Shown: positions 45,650-55,506 of the stretch, piece by piece
Numbering within the stretch: the first letter of the stretch is position 1
Layout: each line of letters begins with the position of its first letter
Assembly (NCBI RefSeq): GCF_002277955.1
Contig: NZ_CP018477.1
Location: 4,733,206-4,797,205 of the forward strand
Origin: Thermogutta terrifontis
Lineage (GTDB): Bacteria; Planctomycetota; Planctomycetia; Pirellulales; Thermoguttaceae
Length of the DNA stretch: 64,000 bases
Reading direction: 5' to 3'
Translations under genes and position numbers: made by a program
The notes under the pieces: generated by a model
What the model was told of the DNA's origin: nothing
The model's input: the letters and a program-made list of their open reading frames with translations, nothing else
Databases searched by the model: none

Positions 45650-48600
45650 ATGCGGTGGTACATCGGGAGACGATGGCCTTATGGGAAAAGCCCTCTTTTG
45701 TTCGGTAGAACTGCTCGCCCTGACTGGTCAACGCGATGGTTCCGGACTCGCTCCGCGCGACTGGACTATCGTTGTTCGCCCGGTCGGAGAACGTTGACCC
45801 TCGAACCACTAGAGTCCCGGCTGTTGCTGGCAGCCGCCTCGCTCGCGGATTTATCCACCGTCTCCTGGAGCGGCTCTCTCGGCGGAACTCAGTACGACGA
45901 AGTCCGGGCCGCCGCTGTGGATCCCGACGGGAACCTTATTCTGGTGGGCACAAGTTTTTCCAGCGGCTGGGTCTCCGGTGGCCACGACACCACCTGGGGC
46001 GGTGACGGTGACGCCTTCGTGGTGAAGATCTCACCGGAGGGCACCTCGCTCTGGTCAACGTATCTGGGGGGAACTCTCGACGATGGCGCCGCCGGTGTGG
46101 CCGTCGATGCGGACGGAAATATTTATGTCGCGGGATGGACGCGTTCGACGGGCTGGATTTCCGGTGGGTACGACACCACCTACGCTGGATTCGGCGATGG
46201 TTTTGTGGTCAAGCTGAGCCCCACCGGGGCCTACCTGTGGGGAACCTATGTTGGTGGAAGCGACTGGGACGCGATTTCGGCCATCGCGCTGGACGGTAAC
46301 GGGAATATTTATGTCGCCGGCACGACCAGTTCCTCGGGATGGATCCGAGGTGGCTTCGACTCGAGCTACAACGGTGGAACCTTCGACGCTTTTGCCGCCA
46401 AGCTCACAACCACCGGGCAATTCGTCTGGTCCACCTACTTGGGCGGCTCGCAGCGGGACTATGCGTTCGCCCTGGCGTTTGCCGAGGGGGCCGTTTACGT
46501 CGCAGGACGGACATCATCCCCCGACTGGATGGTCGCTGGAGAAGACCTCACCTACGGCGGTTCTTACGACGGCTTTCTAGTCCGGTTGTCTTCCACCGGG
46601 CAGCGTGTCTGGTCCACGTACCTCGGTGGAAGTGCGGAGGACGCGGCCCTCGCTGTCGCCGCTTCGCAAAATGCCATTTACGTGGCAGGTCGGACCGCAT
46701 CCAGCGATTGGTCAAGCCAATCTCCTCTCATTGGACCTCAGGGAAGCCAGGATGCCTTTATCCTGGCCATGCGACCGGATGGTCAAACCCTCTGGTACAC
46801 GTATCTGGGAGGGACCGGCGATGACAGCGCTACGAGTGCTGCGGTGGGGAACGACGGTACAATCCTGGCGGGTGGCCAAACAGCGCTGGTGGATTGGGCG
46901 GGAGGGCGAATCCTCGGGTCCTCCGGCGGGGGTAGCGAAGGAATCCTCCTCCGGCTCAGCACCACCGGCCAACTCCTCACCAGCGATGTCCTGGGCGAAG
47001 AGGCAGACGATTCGGTCGTGGCACTTGTGCCGACGCCAAATTCAGGATTTCACGTGGTGGGAAACACCTATTCCACTCCCGCTTGGCCGACGACCGCGCT
47101 CCTCGGCGAGCCAGGGGACCAGGATGTTTTTGTAGCCGTTCTATCCCTCGCTCAACCACCTGTAATTGCTGAATTGTTTGCTGACTCTCCGATCGTCCTG
47201 AGAGACGAACCGCTTCTCCTGCGTGCTCACGGCATCGCCGACCCCAATGGCCTCGATACCGTCAACTCCGTGGAGTTTTACCTCGATACCAATGGAAACG
47301 AAAACTGGGACGATGATGATCTGCTCCTGGGAGCAACCGGTTTAACCGCAGAGGGCGAGGCGATTTGGGAAGTGGGCGCGACCACTCTCGACGCCTGGCC
47401 GTTGGGGCGCTATCGATTTTTCGCGATGGCGCGGGATAACACAGGTCTGGCAAGCGATCCCGTGGCCACCGATGTCCTTTATACCAAGCGGGTTGATCTG
47501 GGAACCATCGATCTGCGACGCATCGTGGAAACTGAGCCTGAAGCCGGGAAAATCTTCTACCGCCTGCTCTTCACGCACCTGGCGGGAGTTTCCATAAGGG
47601 CTTCCGCACCGGCAAACCCCGAAAGCATCCATTTCGCCCTCTATGACAGTGATCCCCTTGCGGATTCACAACTTGTGCCGTTGGCAATCTCACAGGTTGC
47701 GAATGGCACCGTCCAGCTTGAGCTCGCCCGCATTCAACCCGGCGCCGTGTATTACCTCGTTCTGGACGTGGCTCCCGGCTCCGAGATCGGCGAAGTTATT
47801 TGGACGATCGCCAATCTTGTGGATCGAGACCCAATGACAGGCGCGATCACCGTTTTCGACACGTCGGACGATGACACGGTGCAAGTCGCGTTTACCGGAG
47901 ATACGAGTAACCCGGGCACGGTGATCAGCATCCGGGGAGTTTCCTTCGACCTGCCGGCCACCGCGGAGAGCGGCCAATCAATCGCCATCCAGGCAGGTCC
48001 CGGCCACGATGTATTGATCGTGACGGATTCAACCGGCGACGATCACGTGGAAGCCTGGCCGGACCGAATCGTCTTCCATCGGGGCGTCGCGAGTTCGCCT
48101 GGTGTGAATTTCCCTGGGTCAGTCACAGCCGTCACAAGCACCGGATTCGAAGAGATTCACATCTACGGCACACAGGGAGGCCATGATACCGCCTGGCTTT
48201 CCGACACCCTCTGGCAAAATGGTGCCGATACCGCAGCCCGGATGAAGTTTGAACCGGCCCTGGGCCACGTGAAATGGATCACCCCTCAGTCTTATCTGCG
48301 AATCAAGTTCTTCGAACTGGTGGATGTCCTCGCCAACGGGAATAACGATCGTGCGACTTTCTTCGACGGTCCCGGCGACGAACTCTTTGAAGGGCAGTGG
48401 GGGCTGAGCCGCCGCACCGGGCCGGGCTACGACGTCCGCGCGCACGGATTTCCAACCGTGGTGGCGTATTCTCAGACGGGGACAGATCGGGCAAGACTCC
48501 TGGATTCCGTCCTCAAAGACGAATTGCAGTTCAAACCTCATAAAACGGAGCTTTTCGACCAGTCCACAGGTGGCAACGTCTATCGCGTGACGGTGCGGGG

Positions 48601-48874
48601 ATTTCCTCTCATTGAAGCCGAGGCCACATCACCCCTGGATAGGGACAAGGCCGCCCTGTGGGATACCGTTTTCAATGAACTGATCACGGCCACGCCAGAG
48701 GAACTGGTCTTCGCTCGTCTTCTTGCCGAAGCGCCCCGCCCAATGCTCATCCTTCGGGGATTTGAATTTGTCAAAATCCGCGATAGTGCAGGTGGGCAGG
48801 ATCAGGCGACGGTGAAGACCCCGCTGCCCTATGATCTCATTTTCGGGGCCGGCTGGGATGTCCGCACCGAATAA
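45650..48874 (+). CDS. Large surface protein with LEPR-XLL motif and SBBP-type repeats
   Basis: A 1074-residue protein. Residues 51-60 are LEPLESRLLL, followed by AA: the LEPR-XLL signal-like motif found near the N terminus of many large exported planctomycete proteins. From about 65 to 500 there are repeated blocks of about 50 residues, such as SLGGTQYDEVRAAAVDPDGN, YLGGTLDDGAAGVAVDADGN and YVGGSDWDAISAIALDGNGN, each with GNIYVAG-like strands: SBBP repeats, expected to fold as a beta-propeller. The second half has no named domain but contains ALYDSDPLADSQLVPLA-type beta-sandwich text and repeated RAxLxD segments (DRARLLDSVL, DKAALWDTVF). AGGAGAT precedes the ATG. Likely cell-surface or envelope protein; ligand unknown. 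Confidence 0.85.
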   Translation: MRWYIGRRWPYGKSPLLFGRTARPDWSTRWFRTRSARLDYRCSPGRRTLTLEPLESRLLLAAASLADLSTVSWSGSLGGTQYDEVRAAAVDPDGNLILVGTSFSSGWVSGGHDTTWGGDGDAFVVKISPEGTSLWSTYLGGTLDDGAAGVAVDADGNIYVAGWTRSTGWISGGYDTTYAGFGDGFVVKLSPTGAYLWGTYVGGSDWDAISAIALDGNGNIYVAGTTSSSGWIRGGFDSSYNGGTFDAFAAKLTTTGQFVWSTYLGGSQRDYAFALAFAEGAVYVAGRTSSPDWMVAGEDLTYGGSYDGFLVRLSSTGQRVWSTYLGGSAEDAALAVAASQNAIYVAGRTASSDWSSQSPLIGPQGSQDAFILAMRPDGQTLWYTYLGGTGDDSATSAAVGNDGTILAGGQTALVDWAGGRILGSSGGGSEGILLRLSTTGQLLTSDVLGEEADDSVVALVPTPNSGFHVVGNTYSTPAWPTTALLGEPGDQDVFVAVLSLAQPPVIAELFADSPIVLRDEPLLLRAHGIADPNGLDTVNSVEFYLDTNGNENWDDDDLLLGATGLTAEGEAIWEVGATTLDAWPLGRYRFFAMARDNTGLASDPVATDVLYTKRVDLGTIDLRRIVETEPEAGKIFYRLLFTHLAGVSIRASAPANPESIHFALYDSDPLADSQLVPLAISQVANGTVQLELARIQPGAVYYLVLDVAPGSEIGEVIWTIANLVDRDPMTGAITVFDTSDDDTVQVAFTGDTSNPGTVISIRGVSFDLPATAESGQSIAIQAGPGHDVLIVTDSTGDDHVEAWPDRIVFHRGVASSPGVNFPGSVTAVTSTGFEEIHIYGTQGGHDTAWLSDTLWQNGADTAARMKFEPALGHVKWITPQSYLRIKFFELVDVLANGNNDRATFFDGPGDELFEGQWGLSRRTGPGYDVRAHGFPTVVAYSQTGTDRARLLDSVLKDELQFKPHKTELFDQSTGGNVYRVTVRGFPLIEAEATSPLDRDKAALWDTVFNELITATPEELVFARLLAEAPRPMLILRGFEFVKIRDSAGGQDQATVKTPLPYDLIFGAGWDVRTE

Positions 48875-49030
48875 TCGCGTGTGGCACACCGCGGATAACT
48901 CACACGGCGGAAACATGTCCCGCTGTCGTCGCGGTTTTGGCCGCCCGGCCATTACTGGGGCACTGCCTCCAGGTCTTTACCTTTCGGTTTAGCGCTGTCT
49001 ACCGCTCAGCCCGTGGCGATACTCCAGTTT

Positions 49031-51586
49031 TTATTGTGTATCGGAGTACACTTGGGTGCTCTCTTCCTTGGTGATGGGCAGCCGGATGTCGTCACTAAGG
49101 ATCTGGACGCGGACGCGCTGATCTCCTGCGGCGATTGCCTGAGCGCGCACCCGGAACAGCGCCTCTGCCTTGGCTGGCAGACGGGGCAATTTGCCGAAGA
49201 GGACCTCTGAGCCATTGATCGTGTTGGTGGTGGGACCTTCGCCGGCCAGGGGGCGCACACCTTCCGGCAGGATCACCATCACTTGCACGTTCGTGGCCTC
49301 CTTGGTTCCCTGGTTGACGACGCGGATTTCGTAGGTGGTTTCCGTGCCCACGGCCACCGGATCTCGCGTGTCCGCCACCTGGAAGTGGAGCGCGGAGATG
49401 CCCTCCACCTGGATGGTCAACCGCTGATCGTCTCCCAGACCGAGTTCATCGCGGACTGTGCACGTGAGCGGCTGCTCTCCGGCAGCAATCGGCCGCACCA
49501 CAAGTTCTACCTGTCCGGTTTGGCCGACAGGCAACTCCTGGAGCAACCACTGGACGCTGTGCGTGGTCGGATCATACGTGCCCGCATTGTTCGCCCGTAC
49601 AAATTGCAGTCCCGGCGGCAACGCGGCCGTCAAACGGACCATCCGCGAGCTGGCCGTGCCCGTGTTGCTCAAGGAAATCTGGTAAGTTGTTTCGCGATCC
49701 AGGAATCGCTTGGCGGGCCCTTCAACCGCCAGTTTGAGTTGCGGCGCCAGCACGTTGATGGTACTCTGATTCTCCACCCGAACGTTGCCGTCTGCCCGGG
49801 CGATCAGCCGATTGACGGCCGTTCCCGGCCGAACGGCACGCAAGCGCAACTGGACCTGTCGGGATTCCCCAGGGCGGAGGTCTCCCAACACGTTCTCCAG
49901 TTCGCTGCCGGCGGGATGCTGCATTTCCTGCGGAACATGTTCCTCCAGCACCACATTCGTCGCCACGCCCGAGCCGCTGTTGCTCACGGTGATCGTTGCC
50001 GTAATTTCATCGCCGATGAGGGCCTGAGGCGGAAACTCGGCCTTTAACGTGAGCTGCGGTCGGGTGGAACGCGTCCTGGCCGAGGCCTGGGCATGGACGA
50101 GGACCGTCACGACGCTCCCCAACTCACCCTCCTGCAACGGCATGAACTCCGCTTCCAGCGCGATTTCATCGCCGGGCTTCATAGGGCCGAGCGTCCACAC
50201 AAGAGTTCCCTGCATCTGCTGACTGGCCTGCGGATTGGTCCGCAGCACGCGGACGCCCCAGGGGATCGGATCCTGGACCTCCACCTTATTGATGGGGATT
50301 GCCCCACTGTTACGGATCACGATTCGTGCGGTGGCGGGCTTTCCCACCTGAACCTCGCTGGGAAGAATCTTCTGAATGGTGATTTGCGGTGTTTGCGGGC
50401 CTTCCAAACCGGCGTCGCCCGGCCGGGCATCTCCCTCTGACCCCGTCGGCAGGGATGCCCCGCCCGCATCCGACGCTGCTCCCGTTCCCGACACAAAACC
50501 GCCTGAGCCTCCCGAGCCCGACTGGAGCGGCAAGACCCGCGTCGGCGGGGGGGTAATAATCGCCGGTGTTTGACCGTTGGGGGGTGGTGGGAGAGTGTCA
50601 AACGGACTGGCCACCGGTGAGGCAGGACGTGCGACTGGACCGGACTCCGCGGCGTTCCCCGCACTGGGCGAGTTCGAGGATTGGGAACTTGCCGTCAAGG
50701 GACCGGGATTCCCAGGAACTGATCCCGTTACACCGGTGTCAGCAGAGGTATCGACCTGCCGCGTGGGGAGTTCGGTGGGTCCCGGGTTAAACGCCGGTGG
50801 CGTTGCCTGTGTGGCCTGCGATGCCGAGGGCTGCGATGGCATCTGGACGGGCATGCCGCCAGGCGGAAGCACCTGAGCGGCATCGGGAATGCCCGTGGAT
50901 GCGGCCTCGGTCGTCCCGACGCCAGAGTTTTCCGGTGATGCAGAATTCGCATTCTTGGGCGAATTTGTCCGCGCTGAGGATGAGTCGCTCTCCGTAGTCG
51001 GTGTGTCGGGAACAATCCAGCCGGCCCCCGCCGGGCTCGAAACATCACCCAATGATGACGCGGCCGACGTTTGCGGCGGTGGCGGCAATACTCGCGGCGA
51101 TTTCGTGGGTTGCGATTCGAGCAGGGCAGGGATTTCCCGGGATGCCGCCCCTGGCGCCCCACCAACGCGATCCCCCGGTGCGTTGTCGGGAGGTTCCTGA
51201 CCATCGACCTTTGTGGGTATCACGGGTGACGACAGTTGCCGCTTTTCAGTGGGCAACGGCCGCGACCCGCTGCGAAGAGGATTCTCCGGCGGGTTCAGTG
51301 GCGGACCGGATGCCACCGGTGTATTCACCCCAGAGCGAGAGTCAGACTTCTCGAGCGGATGAACACTGTTGCTGGGGACGAACGGCTGCGGTTGAGGAGC
51401 AACGGCCGGCTGGGGGATAGCGGTCTGGTTCAGTTCCTCAGCCTGGACCGACATCCCATGCCCGTTCCAGAACATCTTGATCGTGATGGCCGCAACCGGT
51501 ACCACCACGAGGACCGTCGCGAGAATCAGCCATCGACCCGGCCGTGTGACCAGATACATCTTGAGCCGTTGCACCCATGCATGCAT
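49031..51586 (-). CDS. DUF11-repeat protein with N-terminal membrane anchor
   Basis: An 851-residue protein. The start chosen is ATG at 51586, with GGAGG 7 bases upstream and within a palindromic CCATGCATGCATGG. A transmembrane helix follows (WLILATVLVVVPVAAITI, about 18-35), then a long Pro/Ser/Thr/Ala-rich region (about 50-370) with no structure. The second half holds four repeats of about 115 residues: each begins with strands such as VQVGKPATARIVIRNSGAIP, LIGDEITATITVSNSGSGVA, FLDRETTYQISLSNTGTASS and AVGTETTYEIRVVNQGTKEA, the DUF11 (OmcB-like, beta-sandwich) pattern. It probably spans the envelope with the repeats outside the cytoplasm. Confidence 0.85.
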   Translation of the reverse strand: MHAWVQRLKMYLVTRPGRWLILATVLVVVPVAAITIKMFWNGHGMSVQAEELNQTAIPQPAVAPQPQPFVPSNSVHPLEKSDSRSGVNTPVASGPPLNPPENPLRSGSRPLPTEKRQLSSPVIPTKVDGQEPPDNAPGDRVGGAPGAASREIPALLESQPTKSPRVLPPPPQTSAASSLGDVSSPAGAGWIVPDTPTTESDSSSARTNSPKNANSASPENSGVGTTEAASTGIPDAAQVLPPGGMPVQMPSQPSASQATQATPPAFNPGPTELPTRQVDTSADTGVTGSVPGNPGPLTASSQSSNSPSAGNAAESGPVARPASPVASPFDTLPPPPNGQTPAIITPPPTRVLPLQSGSGGSGGFVSGTGAASDAGGASLPTGSEGDARPGDAGLEGPQTPQITIQKILPSEVQVGKPATARIVIRNSGAIPINKVEVQDPIPWGVRVLRTNPQASQQMQGTLVWTLGPMKPGDEIALEAEFMPLQEGELGSVVTVLVHAQASARTRSTRPQLTLKAEFPPQALIGDEITATITVSNSGSGVATNVVLEEHVPQEMQHPAGSELENVLGDLRPGESRQVQLRLRAVRPGTAVNRLIARADGNVRVENQSTINVLAPQLKLAVEGPAKRFLDRETTYQISLSNTGTASSRMVRLTAALPPGLQFVRANNAGTYDPTTHSVQWLLQELPVGQTGQVELVVRPIAAGEQPLTCTVRDELGLGDDQRLTIQVEGISALHFQVADTRDPVAVGTETTYEIRVVNQGTKEATNVQVMVILPEGVRPLAGEGPTTNTINGSEVLFGKLPRLPAKAEALFRVRAQAIAAGDQRVRVQILSDDIRLPITKEESTQVYSDTQ

Positions 51587-52179
51587 GGGAGATCCTCCAT
51601 GCTGACGAAGCATGTTTCGTTGAACCTCTTCTGTACTTGCGAGAGGGAGTTCGATCCGGCGTTTCCCTTCCCATTAGAACGGGTGCTACCCAGTGGCGTC
51701 CTACCCGTGCCGAGGTTTATTTGGTCGCCCCGCTCGAAAACGGAGACACCGGCGACCCGCTGGCAACCTGCGCGGGTCTGGTAAATAGCAAATTTTTCAA
51801 AGGTTGGAAAGAGCAAATTCACAGCCCACGGCGGTAGGGCAGTGGCCGACGCGACGCGCGCATGGCCCAAAAAGAAATCGCGGGAAGAACGAGGGGACGC
51901 CGGGGAAGGCGTCCATCTAACGGAGCTAAAAACCCTAAAAGCCTTGACACAATTCTTTCCCAGCAGATTTCACGCACCGTTTTCCTGTTACCAGGCGAAT
52001 CCGCTTCCGTTTTCGCCCTCGATTCCGACTTGCCTTCGAAGTTTTCCTCCGTATGATCTTTAATGCCCCGGGGGGGGTAACCGGTGGTCGGTTGCCGCAC
52101 TATGGATGATGAAACGTGACCGGCAAACGAAGCTGGTAAAGAAGCTGTTGGTTCCTTTGGCTCGTGTGGAGGTGAACCT
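51587..52179. other. Intergenic region between divergent DUF11 and thioredoxin-like genes
   Basis: About 590 bases without a supported gene. The two genes point away from each other, so both promoters should lie here, but I find no clear -35/-10 pair. GGAGGTGA at 52166-52173 is the ribosome site of the thioredoxin-like gene. Confidence 0.5.
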
Positions 52180-52785
52180 ATGAAGCGCGTCATCAGTGGC
52201 TTGCTGGGGCTCGGCTGTTTGATGCTGGCATTGGGCCTGGGGTCCTGTGCCGTGGCGGAGCAGAAGGGTGTCAAGGTGGGTGATCCTGCCCCGGATTGGA
52301 AGGGAATTATCGGAGTGGATGACAAGCAGCATTCCCTCTCCGACTACAAGGACGCCAAGCTCATCGTCCTTGTCTTCACGTGCAACCACTGCCCGGTGGC
52401 GAAGGCCTACGAAGATCGTCTTATCGCCCTGCAGAAAGACTACAAGGACAAAGGGGTCCAGGTCATCGCCGTCAATGTCAACAACATCCCGGAAGATCGC
52501 CTCGATCGCATGAAGGAGCGGGCAAAAGAAAAGGGCTTCAACTTCCCCTACATCTATGATTCCAGCCAAAAGATGGGCCACGATTATGGTGCCCGAGTAA
52601 CTCCGCATGTGTTCGTCCTGGATTCCGAGCGAAAGATTGCCTACATCGGCGCGATTGACGACAACATGGACCCGGCCAAGGTGAAAAAGCATTATCTCCG
52701 GGACGCCCTGGATGCACTCCTGGATGGCAAGAGTCCGCCTGTTGCGGAAACCAAGGCCTTTGGCTGCACAATCAAGTACGAATGA
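52180..52785 (+). CDS. Exported thioredoxin-like redox protein
   Basis: A 201-residue protein with a signal peptide (ISGLLGLGCLMLALGLGSCAVA; a lipobox reading GSC-A is also possible). The redoxin fold begins VKVGDPAPDWKGIIGVDDKQ, and the active site is LVFTCNHCPVAKAYEDRLIAL, with CNHC in place of the usual CxxC of thioredoxin (same spacing). HVFVLDSERKIAYIGAIDDN follows, and the C terminus has GCTIKY, a cysteine conserved in this branch. It likely works in the periplasm-like space, reducing or oxidising partner proteins. A strong terminator lies downstream. Confidence 0.85.
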   Translation: MKRVISGLLGLGCLMLALGLGSCAVAEQKGVKVGDPAPDWKGIIGVDDKQHSLSDYKDAKLIVLVFTCNHCPVAKAYEDRLIALQKDYKDKGVQVIAVNVNNIPEDRLDRMKERAKEKGFNFPYIYDSSQKMGHDYGARVTPHVFVLDSERKIAYIGAIDDNMDPAKVKKHYLRDALDALLDGKSPPVAETKAFGCTIKYE

Positions 52786-52894
52786 CCGAAAAAGGTCTAT
52801 GAATTCCAAAGGCGGGTGTTTTTAACAGTCCGCCAATTTTTAAATTTTCCGCAGCTCCCTTTTCGCGATCGCCTGGATGAGAACTTTCTGAACG

Positions 52895-52925
52895 CGGCCG
52901 CCTTTCCGGCGGCCGTTTTTCTTTT
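52895..52925 (+). terminator. Rho-independent terminator after the thioredoxin-like gene
   Basis: Perfect 8-bp stem CGGCCGCC/GGCGGCCG with loop TTTCC (52895-52915), followed directly by TTTTTCTTTT. It is 110 bases after the stop. Confidence 0.85.
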
Positions 52926-53127
52926 GGCATCAGATATCGCGCGGAACTGACGAGAAACGTCCACGCCCAGCGTGAGGCGTCTGACGTTGGAGAGCATCTG
53001 TTAGGCACTTTTAAGTGCCGTGCAATTAACTTTGTGGCACACTCAGCGCAGCTCACGCTCGCGCGCTGGTAGTCCAATCAAAAGAATCCCCACAGAAAAA
53101 TCCATCGTATACTTTCTGGCCAATTTG

Positions 53128-53156
53128 TTGACAGACTTGATACATGTCACTAAATT
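53128..53156 (+). promoter_or_regulatory. Probable promoter of the first DUF1559 gene
   Basis: TTGACA (53128-53133), 17 bases, TAAATT (53151-53156), then 63 bases to the ATG. The region before it (52926-53127) has nothing else recognisable. Confidence 0.5.
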
Positions 53157-53219
53157 ACACAGGTGGAGTCTCTGGTCATGGTATGGGTGGGTTTTCTCGT
53201 CAGTTGAGGAGGTATCGTC

Positions 53220-54344
53220 ATGCGAGGGTCTCGAATCAGCAGCCGCTCTCGTGGTTTCACTCTGGTGGAACTGCTCGTAGTGATTGCCATTATCGGCATC
53301 TTAATCGCACTGCTGCTCCCCGCAGTCCAGGCAGCGCGTGAGGCTGCCCGTCGCTCGCAGTGCACAAACAACCTCAAACAACTGGGGTTGGGTTTGCAGA
53401 ATTATCACGACGTCAACAAAGTATTCCCTTACCGAAAGGGAGGATCCGAAGGGTGCAGCACTGACGCGTGGTGCTCCAATCGGGGGCGGAAGAGTGGATT
53501 CGTCCCTCTCCTGCCCTATATTGAGCAAAACGCCCTTTATGAACGAATCCGCGCAGGGGATCCCACCGGCGCCACAAGTGGCGGCAACGTGGTTCCGCCG
53601 GACGGCCCCGCCGGTTGGCAGAGCTGGTCCGTGTGGAACGACTCCCCTGATCTACTCCTGTGCCCCTCGGATAACGGCTATCCGGATCGCAACGGTGCCT
53701 ACAACTCTTACGCGTTCTGTGTGGGCGACCAGGTAGAGGGCGTTCAAAACGGTGTCAGTGGTGACAACGTTCGTGGGCTTTTCAGCCGCCGACGCACCTA
53801 CTCGATAGCGGACATCACCGATGGTACCAGCAATACGATCGCCATGAGCGAACGGCTCTGCCAACAGAAACTTGGTTCTTACCGCGGACAGTATCCGGTG
53901 GCCGTTCCTGCCAGGAGCATCGAGCACGTGCTCGGCGTGGCCATCGGCGTTTCGGGGGTCATCAATTCTCCAGCTCTGTGCATGACGGTGTCCGACGGCC
54001 GTTATTTCAATCAAGGCGTTGCAATTCAGGCACGCTTTGGTGTTCGCTGGACTGACGGGCAGCCCATGTACGTAAGCTTCAATACCGTGTTGCCACCAAA
54101 CGCGCCAGCCTGTTCTGATGATGCGGCTCAATATGGCGATGCGCACCACCTTGTCATTCCTCCTGCCAGTCGCCACCCAGGGGGCGTCAACTGCTTGTTC
54201 GCCGACGGTTCGGTGCGATTCATCTCTAACACCATCAACACCGGGAATCTTGGCGCCTATCAGCCCTTTAATGGGCCGAGCGTTTACGGTGTGTGGGGAG
54301 CCCTCGGCTCCAAGGACGGTAGCGAATCGGTGACCGCACCATGA
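53220..54344 (+). CDS. DUF1559 prepilin-like protein, copy 1
   Basis: A 374-residue protein of the large planctomycete DUF1559 family, related to type II secretion/type IV pilus pseudopilins. The prepilin signal is RGFTLVELLVVIAIIGILIALLLPAVQAAREAARRSQC (Gly-Phe cleavage, Glu at +5), with CTNNLKQLGLGLQNYHD after it. The C-terminal part has the family ending HPGGVNCLFADGSVRFISNTI then VYGVWGALGSKDG. GAGGAGG lies 8 bases before the ATG. It is followed 137 bases later by a small lipoprotein gene; the pair recurs downstream as a second copy. Function in the cell is unknown; export through a pilin-type system is likely. Confidence 0.9.
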   Translation: MRGSRISSRSRGFTLVELLVVIAIIGILIALLLPAVQAAREAARRSQCTNNLKQLGLGLQNYHDVNKVFPYRKGGSEGCSTDAWCSNRGRKSGFVPLLPYIEQNALYERIRAGDPTGATSGGNVVPPDGPAGWQSWSVWNDSPDLLLCPSDNGYPDRNGAYNSYAFCVGDQVEGVQNGVSGDNVRGLFSRRRTYSIADITDGTSNTIAMSERLCQQKLGSYRGQYPVAVPARSIEHVLGVAIGVSGVINSPALCMTVSDGRYFNQGVAIQARFGVRWTDGQPMYVSFNTVLPPNAPACSDDAAQYGDAHHLVIPPASRHPGGVNCLFADGSVRFISNTINTGNLGAYQPFNGPSVYGVWGALGSKDGSESVTAP

Positions 54345-54481
54345 CGATTCGTGCGGCTTCAAAATCGTTGTACTCGACGGCCATGTCTCCGGCAGGCCGT
54401 AAGTCCAGGGTTGACTCCGCCCACCGGTGGGTGCTGTGAATGTTGCAATCGGGAGGGTGCTTGGACAGGAAGGAGAATTCG

Positions 54482-54997
54482 ATGACCGCGCGCATTCTCC
54501 ATTTTTCCGTGGCAGCCACGGTGGCTCTCGTCCTCGTTCTGGGGTGTTCTCGCGGGCCGAGCCGCCCCAAAACGTATCCCGTCAGCGGCACCGTGACCAT
54601 GAACGGCCAACCGGTGGAAGGGGCCAGGGTCGTGTTTGTACCCAAGTCTGCGGCGGCTGGTGCGCCTGGCTCCGCAGGTGGGGCGCAGCCACAGGGCCCG
54701 CAGGTGGCAACCGGGGAAACCGATGCCCAGGGTCGTTATCAGTTGGGCACTTTCGCCAAGGGAGACGGCGCAATTCCTGGAGAGTATTTGGTCAAGGTGT
54801 TCAAATACCCCACTCCCACGGTTCAGACAGGAACAGGTGGCGGTGACGAGGACTACCGGCCACCGGAGGAAGGCGCGGCCCCGCCCCCAGCTGCCAAAAA
54901 CCTGCTCCCGGAAAAATATGCCAATAAGAATACTTCCGGATTGAGCTTCACTGTGGAACCTAAAGCCAACACGTTTAAGATTCAACTTACACCCTAA
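54482..54997 (+). CDS. Small carboxypeptidase-regulatory-like lipoprotein, copy 1
   Basis: A 171-residue lipoprotein with ATG at 54482 (AGGAAGGAG upstream). Signal VAATVALVLVLGCSRGPSR has a clear lipobox with Cys. The domain begins TYPVSGTVTMNGQPVEGARVVFVP and has GETDAQGRYQLGTFAKGDGAIPGEYLVKVFKYP: a beta-sandwich related to the carboxypeptidase regulatory/DUF4198-like family. The C terminus ends LPEKYANKNTSGLSFTVEP, a segment shared with the second copy (LPAKYADPNSSGLRATVNP). In planctomycetes such genes often follow DUF1559 genes; their role is not known. Confidence 0.82.
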   Translation: MTARILHFSVAATVALVLVLGCSRGPSRPKTYPVSGTVTMNGQPVEGARVVFVPKSAAAGAPGSAGGAQPQGPQVATGETDAQGRYQLGTFAKGDGAIPGEYLVKVFKYPTPTVQTGTGGGDEDYRPPEEGAAPPPAAKNLLPEKYANKNTSGLSFTVEPKANTFKIQLTP

Positions 54998-55506
54998 AAC
55001 TGCAATTGGCGAAGCACGGCGAATCTGGTCGACGGGGGTTATTCATGCGCGCTCCTCCAAGTAACCATGGGCAAACGGAATGTGCTGTGGTAGCGGCAAT
55101 TCATGAATTGCCCCTACAATTCAACACTGGTACGCGGTAACGCAACGGCGCTCATAGCAAACGGCCCGTTACTTTCCCGTCCTATTCCAAAAATACGGAT
55201 CTTCTTCGGATCCCTTTCCAGTCTTTTTGTCCCCCACAGCGGCTGAACCTCCCGCAGTTCACAGCGCGGTTGTCAAGGGAAGGGCGTTTCTCTTTAACAG
55301 GTTCTCCGCAAGGCACTCCCCCTCAAACATTGCCGCCGTCTCGCCAAATTTCTTTCCGGCGAGCAAAACTAGCGACGCGCCCGGCAACCTGATTGTTGCT
55401 TTTTAAATACGGTCGAAGTAGAATTCAGACAGTTAACCAGCCCGCCTGTAACAAATTGTTTCGTTGCCCGCGGTTTAACTCCAGAGCAAGCCCTAGGAGG
55501 TGCGCG
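54998..55506. other. Intergenic region with one GGCAATTCATGAATTGCC palindrome
   Basis: No supported gene in these 509 bases. The dispersed palindrome sits at about 55093-55110, with a mismatch in its outer arm. AGGAGG at 55495-55500 is the ribosome site for the next gene. Confidence 0.6.
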